Assembly (NCBI RefSeq): GCF_905404315.1
Contig: NC_066269.1
Span: forward strand, 15,196,501 to 15,260,500
Direction: 5' to 3'
From: Leptidea sinapis
Lineage: Eukaryota > Arthropoda > Insecta > Lepidoptera > Pieridae
Length of the DNA stretch: 64,000 nt
Shown: positions 43,246 through 52,690 of the stretch, piece by piece
Layout of the letters: every line of letters begins with the position of its first letter
Position numbering within the stretch: the stretch's first letter is position 1
Notes under the pieces: model-generated
Told to the model about the DNA's origin: nothing
Databases searched by the model: none
The model's input: only the letters and a program-made list of their open reading frames with translations
Translations under genes and position numbers: made by a program

Positions 43246-43397
43246 TATTTTTTTTATGAAAATAAGGGCGACGAGCAGGACATTCAGCTAAGGGCAGGGC
43301 GTATCCCTTTACAATGCAGTGAAAAACACAAAAATTCTGAGCGGCACTACAATTGCGTTCATCACCTCGAGACATAAGATGTTAAGTCTCATTTGTA
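43246..43397 (-). repeat. R1 SINE-like repeat, copy 13, partial
   Basis: TTTTTTTTATGAAAATAAGG through GATGTTAAGTCTCATTTG, with a deletion removing the left hairpin arm (CAATGCAGTGAAAAACACA). It stops close to the R14 MITE at 43410. Confidence 0.8.
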
Positions 43398-43409
43398 ACT
43401 TAATAAATT

Positions 43410-43586
43410 CTAGTTACGATTATTGTTATTTTTGGAATCGGTGTCCTCCCGCTTCGACTCACTCTCGTCTCTCGCCTCCTCAAGTCGCGCGTGCGACTCA
43501 AGCACATCTCACCAATAACTATGTATGTAGTTACAAACCTATCTTGGCTAACACCGACTCCAATAATTTCAATAATCGTAACTAGA
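43410..43586. mobile_element. MITE family R14, complete
   Basis: Ends ATTCTAGTTACGATTATTG and CAATAATCGTAACTAGAAT are perfect inverted copies; further in, GGAATCGGTGTC pairs with ACACCGACTCC. The centre is GC-rich (CTCGTCTCTCGCCTCCTC). About 177 bp with no codons. Confidence 0.85.
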
Positions 43587-43606
43587 ATAAGATTATATAA
43601 TATGTA

Positions 43607-44087
43607 TACTAGCTGACCCAGCAAACGTTGTTTTTGCCATATAAAGTAATAAAATAAAATTTAATAATTAAAATTTTTGGAGTATACAAAATAGATGACG
43701 TCCAATTTTCAGACCTACCAAATATATCGTACATAATATTTATCGTACTACAATAATTATTATTTTCGATTGCCATCTTACAACCCTATGCGGATCTGTG
43801 GATGGAACGGAATAATATAAAAATCGCGATACAAAAACAGGGGTTGATCGTAGAGTGTTGAAAATTTATGGTTATATATATTTTTTAATGTTGTATAATA
43901 AAAATTAAAAAAATAAATTAGGGGTGGGCTTAAACCTTAACATTTAGGAGGATGAAAAATAGATGTTTTTCGATTCTCATACCTATCCAATATGCAAATA
44001 AAATTTCATGAGAATCAGTCAAGCCGTTTCGGAGGAGTTTAACTACAAAAACCGCGATACGAGATTTTAATATATTAGATATATTTA
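43607..44087 (-). mobile_element. Helitron-like repeat R2, copy 3
   Basis: CTAGCTGACCCAGCAAACG to a region with CAAGCCGTTTCGGAGGAG, as in copies 1 and 2. On the minus strand the terminus is GGTCAGCTAG before T. The 72-codon minus frame here is a repeat artefact. Confidence 0.5.
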
Positions 44088-44309
44088 TATATATAACAAA
44101 TAAAAATTGTATGTTAAAAATTAGATAGCTAAAAATTCGTGAAAGCAATATTTTTATAAATGACGTGGAACAAGTCTTCCCAATTATATTTTTAGCTTTT
44201 CCTCGTGTCGTTTTAAATTTTTACATAAAATATTTTCGATGTGGCTTTAGCATATAATTATTACATGTAAAGTAATATTAATTGCCTTTGTATTAATTTT
44301 ATTTTTTAT

Positions 44310-44442
44310 AATGTTGTACTGAATTTCATTACAACACTCGTTTGGATGATGTGATCGTTACTAGGACATCGGGTGTTTTCGAATTTTAGAATCTTTAATA
44401 GAGGATTTAAAGCATGGGTGTAGATAAAGTCTCTTTTTCTGT
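44310..44442 (-). repeat. Repeat family R10, partial copy
   Basis: Shares TTTCATTACAACACTCGTTT, GAATCTTTAATAGAGGATTT and AAAGCATGGGTGTAGATAAA with 52815-52948. See those entries for structure. Confidence 0.65.
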
Positions 44443-44444
44443 TA

Positions 44445-44764
44445 TGACATAAGTGTGCTTGAAAATTTTTTTTTATTAAGTTTTTAATACAAGCGTATTC
44501 CGATGAGATACATAAATCAAAATCAAAAGTTACATAAATAAGTTACTTAACTAACACTTATTGATAATTCAGTAATTAATGACATATTAGTCCAGTCACG
44601 TATGATATTCTGCTGTCATCCTTGGTTTGGTACTCCAGAGTATCAGCGCGAACCATTTGACCGGCTCGATCATTGGGCATTGAATGTCTTCTACTGCGTA
44701 ATAAATTATTTCAAATGATCCCTGTCGCTGAAATCAAGCAATACCACACTCGACAAACTTTTCT
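44445..44764. other. No recognised feature (320 bp)
   Basis: AT-rich sequence between R10 and the S2 SINE; nothing recognised. Confidence 0.4.
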
Positions 44765-45005
44765 TTTAAATTTATTTATTAATAAAATACAAATTTACAT
44801 AAAAGTTTCAAATTAATAAAATTTACACACTTTTACACAAATTATGTGGCATGGGCACAAGACAACAACACATTTAACACATGATTACTAGACTCGGAAT
44901 CAAACATTCATATTCATCATATAAATGTTTGCACCTACTTGGATTCGATCGCGAGGCCTCTAGCTCAGTAGGCAGGCTCACTAACCACTGTACTATAGGT
45001 CAATT
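44765..45005 (-). repeat. tRNA-derived SINE (family S2), complete-looking
   Basis: On the minus strand the head reads TATAGTACAGTGGTTAGTG (A-box region typical of Glu/Asp/Val-type tRNAs), followed by CTACTGAGCTAGAGGC and a degraded B box CGATCGAATCC. The body includes GCAAACATTTATATGATG and ends in an AT-rich tail with AATAAATAAATTT at 44765. It is a retroposed element, not a tRNA gene. Confidence 0.75.
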
Positions 45006-45009
45006 ATAG

Positions 45010-45430
45010 AGCTAATGATATACAAAAAATACCTCGCAAGCAAAAAAACCTTTTTTTTCGCGTCACTAGGTCTTAATAATTTGTGATAAACTAGTTTTGA
45101 GCTATAAAGATTAAACTGTTTTCACTAAAACTCATAATTTCCGCAACCTCATTTCGGTTCACGAAAATTATATACTAATCTGAAGCAACCATGAAATCTT
45201 TTGATTCACTCACGCCTCACCGTTAACAAAATATCGTCAGCTTGACGACAGGTGCATCGCATTAACCTTTCTCAAACTGTATTGAGGGCTATTAGACCCT
45301 AGAACACAAAAAAGCAACAGCACCTTTATATATACATATCTTTACCGTATATCCAATTAGAATAGTTTTCGTTTCTGATTTGTTTTTCAGAAAAAAGCAC
45401 ATGGACCTAAAATCATGAAATATAGTCTCA
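45010..45430. other. No recognised feature before the 100-bp array (421 bp)
   Basis: AT-rich. The last 40 bases (AAAAAGCACATGGACC) lead directly into the array without recognisable boundary sequence. Confidence 0.4.
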
Positions 45431-46310
45431 CAAAATTATGATTTCACCAATATGGGTATCGTATCCGAGGTTATCGAGGGTGCAGAGAACGATTTTAGGA
45501 TCATTTTTGAAATCTAAGATGGCCGCCGAGCAAAATTATGATTTCAGCAATATGGGTATCGTATCCGAGGCTATCGAGGGTGCAGAGAACGATTTTAGGG
45601 TCATTATTGAAATCCAAGATGGCTGCCGCGCAAAATTATGATTTCAGCAATATGGTATTGTATCCGAGGTTATCGAGGGTACAGAGAACGATTTTGGGAT
45701 CATTTTTGAAATCCAAGATGGCCGCCGCACAAAATTATGATTTCAACTATATGGGTATCGTATCCGAGGTTCTCGAGGGTGCAGAGAACGATTGAGGGAT
45801 CATTTTTGAAATTCAAGATGGCCGCCGACAAAAAAATGATTTCTACAATATGGGTATCGTATCCGAGGTTCTCGAGGGTGCAGAGAACGATTTTGGGATT
45901 ATTATTGAAATCCAAGATGGCCGCCGCGCAAAATTGAGATTTCAACAATATGGATAACGATTCCGAGGTTCTCGAGGGTACAGAGAACGAATTTGGGATC
46001 ATTTTTGAAATCTAAGATGACTGCCGCACAAAATTATGATTTCAACAATATGGGTATCGTATCCGAGGTTCTCGAGGGTGCAGAGAACGATTTTGGGATT
46101 ATTTTTGAAATCCAAAATGGCCGCTGCGCAAAAATATGATTTCCACAATATGGGTATCGTATCCGAGGTTCTCGAGGGTGCAGAGAACGATTTTGGGATA
46201 ATTTTTGAAATCCAAGATGGCCGCCGCGCAAAATTATGATTTCAACAATATGGATACCGAATCCGAGGTTCTCGAGGGCGCAGTGAACGAATTTGGGATT
46301 AATTTTTAAG
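45431..46310. repeat. Tandem array of 100-bp units (8 full, 1 partial)
   Basis: Units start at 45431, 45531, 45631, 45730, 45829, 45929, 46029, 46129 and 46229; lengths are 99 or 100 bases. A unit reads CAAAATTATGATTTCAACAA, ATATGGGTATCGTATCCGAG, GTTCTCGAGGGTGCAGAGAA, CGATTTTGGGATCATTTTTG and AAATCCAAGATGGCCGCCGC. Each full unit thus has a CpG-rich segment with AAGATGG next to an AT segment. First units differ (TTATCGAGG) from later ones (TTCTCGAGG). Open frames across it are by-products. Confidence 0.97.
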
Positions 46311-46470
46311 TGGAACTTCTTTGCCCGCAGGAGGGTAAAATTTTTACGGATGAAACGGAATAAAGTGTCACGAAAAATTAAGGACGTTTTTATGCAAGAA
46401 GAGGGGAGGGAGATTGAGTCTGATTGAGATAGAGTGAGAAAATTCGAATGTAGCATGAAGCAGACGGTAC
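46311..46470. repeat. Possible flank of the 100-bp array, unclassified
   Basis: The sequence after the last unit (AAGTGGAACTTCTTTGCCC, GTAAAATTTTTACGGATG, GTGTCACGAAAAATTAAGG) resembles sequence I associate with dispersed insect repeats, but no second copy is in this window. Confidence 0.25.
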
Positions 46471-47110
46471 CGCTTTGAAGTAAAACAACTTCACTACTAG
46501 CGTTGTATCATGCAGGTTCAGCGCGCGGCCGCGAGTATGTAGAACATCTTCCCTACTAGCTTTGTATCGTGTAGGTTTAATGAGTAATAATAATCTAACA
46601 TTTAATAATTTCTAATATTGACAAAAATCAATTGGTTTAGAGAACAGATAAGGATAATTATTAATATAAACGAGATTTAAAAATTTATTTTCACAAATAA
46701 GTTTCACTTCTGACATGTGTACTTTGTACGCACGCCATTTTTTGTGTTGTCTAGTGCTTTGGACGTAGCTTCCCTCCTGAGGACACCTCCCCTAAAAGTG
46801 GAGTTGAAAAAAATACTGGAGACATACCTTGTGCGGTATCGTTGGATAGGTCTTTGAAAGTTACATTCAGGTTTGATACATGACATTACATTTGGTCTTT
46901 TGAAAATAATGCGGTATAGTAACGGAATGTGTTTTGTAAATTTATTGTGGGTGAAAAGTCGAAACGTAAATATTTCTATATTTTTAGGGAATGAAGAATT
47001 AATTTAGCATGTGGGATATTGTTAGACAGGCCTTTTATAGTATAATTTAAGTTTATGAATGAATTCTAATTTTGGCGATGTAAATGACACGCATGAAGAA
47101 TTTTTTTTTT
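46471..47110. other. Spacer between the two arrays; no gene
   Basis: Holds two diverged copies of a CTACTAGC(G/T)TTGTATC(A/G)TG motif at 46493 and 46552 and the GC patch CAGCGCGCGGCCGCG. At 46780-46800 CCTGAGGACACCTCCCC stands out. No frame with support. Confidence 0.4.
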
Positions 47111-47113
47111 AAT

Positions 47114-47440
47114 TTCATAGGCGCCACCTTGAAATTCGATTTTGACCCGAAATTCGTTATTGTTGACCCCGAAAACCATGAAAATGACACCCATGAAGAG
47201 AAGTTGGTAAAATTCATAGGCGCCAACTTGGATTTCGATTTTGACCCGATATTCGTTATTGTTGACCCCGAAAACCATGAAAATAACACCCATGAAGAGA
47301 AGTTGGTAATTTTCATAGGCGCCATCTTGGATTTCGATTTTGACCCGATATTCGTTATAGTTGACCCCGAAAACCATGAAAATGACACCCATGAAAAGAA
47401 GTTGGTAAATTTCATAGGCGCCATCTTGGATTACGATTTA
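47114..47440. repeat. Tandem array of 99-bp units (3 full, 1 partial)
   Basis: Units start at 47114, 47213, 47312 and 47411 and read TTCATAGGCGCCATCTTGG, ATTTCGATTTTGACCCGAT, ATTCGTTATTGTTGACCCCG, AAAACCATGAAAATGACACC and CATGAAGAGAAGTTGGTAAA. All units are 99 bases, a multiple of three, hence long shadow frames on both strands. The segment GCCATCTTGGATTTC is the reverse complement of the core of the 45.4 kb array. Confidence 0.96.
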
Positions 47441-47444
47441 TTGA

Positions 47445-48060
47445 TTCCCGTGTTTTTGAAAATATTATATTTGCTTTCCTTACGTAATTTTTAAGAGACA
47501 AAATTATGTAAGTAGTAGCATAAAACTGATCCTGAATGAAGCCCCATTTCGTCAATTTTGTGCGAAGAGGTAACGGATAATCGTTTTTACGACATAAAAT
47601 ATCAAAATTTTAAAGCAAATATTTCCCGCTAATTGGAGATAAAGAAGTTATCTATTTGTGGCAATTTTTAGTTTTGTTAGATTTAGTTTCATTTTATCAC
47701 AAACTCTACCGAAAAAAATCTTATTTTTGTCGGATTCGTAAACGCGTCCTTAATAAAGTTTATTATGCAATATATTAGCGAACACAATACATTCACATAC
47801 ACCCTCAATTCCCCTTAATAGATCATTCAGAAATGTATTAATCGACACATTCTTAGTTTAATCTATCTAGCAGTTAAAGTAGAATTACTTATTACTCTAA
47901 GTTAAGGCTAGATTGTAATGCAAGTGGGGCAACATTATAATAACTGTATTATTAAAGGAAAGAAAATAAAATAACACACACCCTCAAACAAACACACACA
48001 TGGACACATCGTCACGCAAACAAACCCTCACTTAATTGGTGTTAGGTAGGTTCCGACTTA
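47445..48060. other. Mostly unrecognised; ends in CA-rich simple sequence
   Basis: AT-rich, with a CA-rich stretch (ACACACACCCTCAAACAAAC and on) at 47973-48035 that leads into the LINE-D tail. Confidence 0.4.
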
Positions 48061-48180
48061 ATCATTGTATGTATGGAAGAGCGGGATCTTCTGACACAGG
48101 TCATGTCACCTAAAAGAAGGTTCAAACCAATTATATAATGTAATACTTTTGGTACCAATAAAGAAATTTGAATTTCTAGA
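48061..48180 (+). mobile_element. LINE 3' end (family LINE-D)
   Basis: AGAGCGGGATCTTCTGACAC, TGTCACCTAAAAGAAGGTTC and a CCAATAAAGAAATTTGAA tail. Reverse relatives are at 48514-48640 and 59790-59930. Confidence 0.5.
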
Positions 48181-48206
48181 TTTCAAATATAAGATTATAA
48201 ATTGAA

Positions 48207-48335
48207 TACCAGTTGGAGGCTTCTATGCAATGGATACAGCGGCGCCATTTCATGACGTGAAATAGTAATGTGCAAACATTTTTGTCTTTTGGTTGAGCGG
48301 CGCCGTAGCCAATGAAATGATTGTTGTAATAAGAC
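48207..48335 (+). repeat. R1 SINE-like repeat, copy 14, degenerate fragment
   Basis: ACCAGTTGGAGGCTTCTATG to GAGCGGCGCCGTAGCC, the first part of the family only, heavily mutated. Confidence 0.65.
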
Positions 48336-48499
48336 GTAGATAAGGCCTATTAAAATAAATATAATGTTTTAAGATGCTGAGATAGCTTAAAATTATCGTA
48401 AATGTAATAAATCAGTAACGTTCCCCCAAGGAAACATTTTTCACTCAAATAAAAAGTTCAATTCCATATTATAAATATAATCTTTATATAAGACACTTT

Positions 48500-49020
48500 A
48501 ACGGCCGTTTTGATTAATAATAATAATAATAATTTATTTCTCTTAAAAACATAGTTTACAGCAGCTAGTGGCCGGAGTCACCTTTTAGGCAAATAATGCC
48601 TGTACCAGGTGTCTCCGCTCTTCCAATTCAGCGATGTGTTATTTTTAACAACAAAAGTTTAGTTGACATGGTGGTGAAGTAGTAACAAAGTTATGAAATG
48701 AATATAAAAAGGTTATGAAATTAATATAAATTAACAATTTAAATATTTGGAAAGTTATTTTTTTTATATTGTTATAGATTTACAATTACAATTTTTAATT
48801 CTTATCCTTCAACCTATCAATCCGTAGTTTAACTTACGGATACATTGCTGTCACCGTTTAATGACAAGATCTTATCTATCCATAGTTTTATGTCCAATAT
48901 AGTTATAGTCCAATGCTATCTGTCAATAGGTTATTGAAATGTATGTAGGCGTAAAAGGATAGATCTGTCTACCTCTAGTAACTTAGACTAAGGATATATA
49001 GGTTATTGAAAACGGCCGTA
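48500..49020. mobile_element. MITE family R4, copy 3, interrupted by a LINE fragment
   Basis: The left end TTAACGGCCGTTTTG stops near 48512; the element resumes at about 48806 (TTCAACCTATCAATCCG) and ends GGTTATTGAAAACGGCCGTA at 49020. The interior GTGACAAGATCTTATCTATC matches the other copies. Confidence 0.75.
48513..48805 (-). mobile_element. LINE-D fragment nested in MITE R4
   Basis: Starts with (AATAAT)n and TTTATTTCTCTTAAAAAC, then CTAGTGGCCGGAGTCACC and CAGGTGTCTCCGCTCTTCC, an inverted relative of 48061-48180. The right boundary and target duplication are unclear. Confidence 0.55.
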
Positions 49021-49094
49021 AGTCAATTAAAGTTGCGCTAGTCTGTCATTCTTTCATACAAATGCAGAATGGCGATTACTACCTTGATTCAAAA

Positions 49095-49500
49095 TTCAAA
49101 TTAAAAATTCAAAAACACTTTATTCATGTAGGTCACAAAAATGACACTTATGAATGTCAAAAAAATATATGTAAATATTGTTTCTTATTGAATTTACCGC
49201 TACTTCGTAAAGGGTTGAGCTAATGAGAAGAAGTAGCAAGAAACTCATTGCCACTCTTTTAAGTCAAGATTTACATTTTAGTTGTTTTACAAATCATTTC
49301 AATTACAATATATGCAAAGTGACGCAACAAAAATACTCAAAAGTCAAAAACTGAAAGGCTTACATGAGTAAGTCAAAAAAAGAAAAAAAAAAGTAAATTA
49401 ATACTTATAAACACAAGAGTTATTGAGTATAGTAGATGTATCAATCCACACATACCGTAAATAAATAGAGGCATTATGTGAGCATTTCATAAAATAAATT
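49095..49500 (-). mobile_element. LINE 3' end (LINE-A), longest copy
   Basis: Left end AAAAATTCAAAAACACTTTA, then CACTTATGAATGTCAAAA, GTAAAGGGTTGAGCTAATG, AGCAAGAAACTCATTGCC and TGTATCAATCCACACA. Clear inverted relative of 905-1236. No codons. Confidence 0.6.
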
Positions 49501-49554
49501 ATATAATAACTTTAACTTTAAAGGAAATAATAATAATAAAAAAACACATCAAGC

Positions 49555-49760
49555 AGACCTCTCGGTAACAAGATCATCCAGCCCCCACGAGTAGCACCCG
49601 TTCACGAGCATGACGCATGGACCAGCCATCGCCTCCCTCGACCATATTTTAGGGAAGGGAACGACTCGCCGCACGTCGCCGCCACAAGCAGAGGCATTTA
49701 AGCGAGCATGACGATACCTGCCACGAGAAATCGGATTGACGGTGTACGTATAAAATGAGA
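49555..49760. other. GC-rich island, unidentified
   Basis: About 200 bases rich in CpG (GACTCGCCGCACGTCGCCGC). One plus frame reads SRPLGNKIIQPPRVAPVHEH then DAWTSHRLPRPYFREGNDS and PHVAATSRGI before a stop. It might be a transposon ORF relic or part of a GC-rich repeat; no second copy is present here and no family is recognised. Confidence 0.3.
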
Positions 49761-49929
49761 AGTAATATTTATTTTTCTCATTATAATCTATCCTTGTATG
49801 GATGCAAAAAAGTAAAAAAAATAATATGTTGAAAATTACAGCCGTATATTTAACGCATATTTAGGCAGTTATTTTAACGCATCTTTGGGCGTAAAAAAAA
49901 ACAACTTATGGAATTTAAAATTTAAATTA

Positions 49930-50508
49930 TTCTATTTTGTACAGCTACATTTACAAGTATTATCAAAATACACTGATCCCACTGGCGGATAGAAGAATAA
50001 TGTTAGATTTTTTGTTTATACACAATATTTTTAGCGATAAAATAGATCCTCCATCCTTGCTATCAAAATTCAAAATAAACGTCCCTCCAAAATTAATAAG
50101 AAAAAATGCCTATTTGTTGTTTGTAGTACCACAATCTAGGGCTAATCTGGGTCAAAACGACACAATTTCTAGGCTCTGTAGGTCATATAACTCACTGGCC
50201 AAATCGCAGAACATTGATTTACTCATTCCGCTTGCTCAATATAAAAAGAAAATATTTAATTTACACACGTGACGTAGAAACCTTGTTTTCATATTTCAAT
50301 TTGATTTTTCTATTATATATTACAATATTTATAGATTTTAGTTTTCAAATTGTTAAAATTAATGTAGGTATTATAAACGTAGTAAAAATTATCAATCCTG
50401 TGGCAGCTTACAATTAACTCTCATCCATATTATTATTATATTTTAAGTTTAAGCATGTAAAGAGTGAAATGTGTTAGTTTCCAAAATAAATAAAAAATAA
50501 ATAAAATA
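49930..50508 (+). pseudogene. 5'-truncated LINE: end of reverse transcriptase plus 3' tail
   Basis: The plus frame (49937-50272) has the C-terminal pattern of jockey-like reverse transcriptases: LIPLADRRIMLDFLFIHNIF, then IDPPSLLSKFKINVPPKLIR and VPQSRANLGQNDTISRLCRS. It ends with TGA at about 50272 and is followed by a non-coding tail finishing in AAATAAATAAAAAATAAATA. The endonuclease, polymerase core and ORF1 are absent, the usual outcome of incomplete reverse transcription. The apparent start is simply the point of truncation. This frame is unusually intact over 110 codons, so insertion may be recent. The subfamily is distinct from that at 23755. Confidence 0.72.
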
Positions 50509-50744
50509 TCTTTACGCCCAATGGCCTGTTTATAAAATTTTACGCGCTTGTTTTCGTGTCATATCATCGTCATTCATTCATGATACCCTGTGATGACACC
50601 CACGGATTATACCGGAATTTGTGTACTTGAGCGCACTAGCTTTTACTGCTCTTAATAGCATGCATTTTCGTCGCGCCCAACAACGACTTCGAGCCGTCGA
50701 CTAGTGTATCCATAACAAAAACAAATGCATTATATTTTTAGCTC

Positions 50745-50925
50745 CTCAGCACAATTCTTCATCACGTGAAACCATTTCATTTCTCAGCGTCTCTGGGGTG
50801 CAATTGAGTGAAACCAAACTGCACTGCGCTATAATCTCATCTCGTAATGGAGAGTTTTATGTCGTTCTTGAATGTTATTACAGTGCAAGAGTCGTGATGA
50901 CATGCAATCAGAGATTTTTATTTCA
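50745..50925. repeat. Dispersed repeat R11, copy 2
   Basis: CATTTCATTTCTCAGCGTC and GTGCAATTGAGTGAAACC match the 10.74-10.94 kb copy in order and spacing. Confidence 0.4.
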
Positions 50926-51117
50926 AAAAAGGATATTATATTTTATGAATATTAATTTTTTATTTTAAAGTTCTTTGACTTGTAGAAATTCTTTTGTGTG
51001 CTATTGTTGTGTATCATAAGCTATAGTAAACTATCACAATTTATTATTATTATTTATAATATCCACACGGACCCTTAAGTTTATTCAAGATCGTAACTTA
51101 TATATAGTGTTATTATT

Positions 51118-51345
51118 ATATTTATCTACACCCATGCTTTAAATCCTCTAATAAATATTCTAAAACAGTTAGCTGATTGCCAACATAAAACACCCAACCT
51201 AACTATACCTAATAGTTATTTATGCAACTTTTGTGTAATAAGGGGTAGGTATTAAAACACGAATGTGGGTTTTACGATAGTAGTATCACATGAGTATTTT
51301 AATACCTAATTATCAACAGTTGCATACAAGACTTTATCTATGGTG
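51118..51345. repeat. Repeat family R10, copy with modules a and b
   Basis: Module a (51118-51205): TTTATCTACACCCATGCTTT to ACATAAAACACCC. Module b (51206-51345): AGTTATTTATGCAACTTTTG to CAACAGTTGCATACAAGAC, with internally inverted ends. The two modules recur in the order b-a at 52556. Confidence 0.7.
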
Positions 51346-51349
51346 GTAG

Positions 51350-51960
51350 GTCAAATGCTTGGGAAAAGTTTGCCTTTGAGTAAGGGGCTCACTTTGGCTC
51401 CGGATTTTGGAATGGAAACATTCTAACTAAAAACTATGTCCGTTTAACTGAAAACTGTAATTTCAATCACCTTAAAATAATTATAGTGTGATTGTCTTGT
51501 TAAACATGCTTCTCATTACCATGAATATAATCTTCTAAGATAATAATTTGTTTATTTGGTTTTAATATTAACTTCCTTATTCAATCTCTGTTCTAGTTAT
51601 TCATTCATTGTTTCTCTGGAACATTACCTGAGTAAAAGTTAGTGCTATACCGTTGGTCAGGATAATATGGTTAGCGGTTTTGCTTATTTATAAAAAAAAA
51701 GTACCCTTAGACATCCGACATATACATTGTAATTATATAAGTTCGATAAATACATTGTTATTTTATAAGTTTGGCAACTACATTGTTATTTTATAAAAAC
51801 ATAAGTATCCTTAGAAATCCGACAAATACATTGCTATTTTATAAGCATAAATTCCGAATTAGAAAATATTTAAAATATCAATGGTGTAGTTCGCATACTT
51901 TTTATAAATTACTGTTGCAAATACTAAAATATGGTTATTATTTAATTAGCTACAAATTAT
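51350..51960. other. Mostly unrecognised; short ATTTTATAAG direct repeats
   Basis: At 51720-51850 the word TACATTG(T/C)TATTTTATAA occurs several times with AAATCCGACAAATACATTG spacing of about 45-60 bases, a decayed short-period repeat. No gene. Confidence 0.4.
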
Positions 51961-51965
51961 CTAGC

Positions 51966-52131
51966 TTAGATAATTTATACATAGATTGAGCCTCTTGCTG
52001 AAACCGTTGAAAACATGCCAGGCTTACTACTTTAGTGCGCGTGCATAGCTCAAAATAGAGGCTAACAGTCAACCTCAATTTTTTTTGACGTCTTCACATC
52101 TGGCACATTCTTTCTAGACGTATAAATGATT
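51966..52131. mobile_element. MITE R6 copy
   Basis: TAGATAATTTATACATAGATTG to TTTCTAGACGTATAAATG; terminal repeats are still paired; interior GCCTCTTGCTGAAACC. Confidence 0.65.
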
Positions 52132-52191
52132 AAATAGTAAATATCGCAATACAATTTTGGCGTGAAACGTAATCACCTACTACAGAACCTG

Positions 52192-52470
52192 CTACAACTG
52201 AAGTTGATGTCTGTCATAAAAATACCCACATTTTATATAATTTAAACATTCTTTACTCTCTTTATATCTATCGGTGTAATAAAAAGTATCCGACATATGC
52301 GTGACTCCACAAATCAAGCAAAAATCCTTTCTGTACGTGACGAAACCTTCTTTTATGAACCCTCTTATTTCTTTCAAAGCACACGTCCGATATCTTTTAT
52401 CTTTTTTGATGTATTGTAATGAGGCTGCGTTTGAAAAATATGAATATTTTATACGTGATGCAGGATTCAC
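52192..52470 (-). CDS. Cysteine-containing small frame, unidentified
   Basis: The minus frame between a stop at 52482 and the stop at 52192 is 96 codons long with no ATG near its beginning; it starts near SFCVNPASRIKYSYFSNAA. The middle is basic (KKDKRYRTCALKEIRGFIK) and the C-terminal half has FCLICGVTHMSDTFYY and KECLNYIKCGYFYDRH, a C-x2-C ... H ... C-x5-C spacing that could bind zinc. Composition is better than chance frames in this DNA. It lies between two R10 copies (51.1 and 52.6 kb). Either an exon, a small gene with a non-AUG annotation problem, or a transposon or virus-derived relic. No family is recognised. Confidence 0.3.
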   Translation of the reverse strand: MNPASRIKYSYFSNAASLQYIKKDKRYRTCALKEIRGFIKEGFVTYRKDFCLICGVTHMSDTFYYTDRYKESKECLNYIKCGYFYDRHQLQL

Positions 52471-52555
52471 ACAGAATGATTATCCGATATAAAAATAGCA
52501 AGTCATATTTGGTTTTATTTAGCTTTTGGAATACGCAGGACAATTGTGTTGAATT

Positions 52556-52690
52556 TATAGTTATTTATGCAACTGTTATGTAATAAGGGGTATTACAATA
52601 CGAATGTGGGTTGGCGGGAATGTAACTAGACTGCTTCGTGTGATAATAGTATCACATGAGTGTTTTAATACCTAATTATCAACAGTTGCA
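52556..52690. repeat. R10 module b, foldback
   Basis: TTTATGCAACTGTTATGTAA at the left is inverted at the right as TTATCAACAGTTGCATACAA; arms of about 35 bases flank ATGTGGGTTGGCGGGAATG and a TAGTATCACATGAGTG segment. Confidence 0.75.

Noticed and set aside
43400..43624. 74-codon minus frame
   Set aside because: Lies across the R14 MITE and the start of a Helitron-like copy; no coding support.
45438..46456. Several 60-140 codon frames on both strands
   Set aside because: They are read-through of the 100-bp tandem array; unit length shifts make each end at array irregularities and no start or splice context supports them.
47053..47494. Frames of 108-136 codons on both strands
   Set aside because: The 99-bp unit is a multiple of three, so any frame without a stop in one unit stays open; periodic peptide is a by-product.
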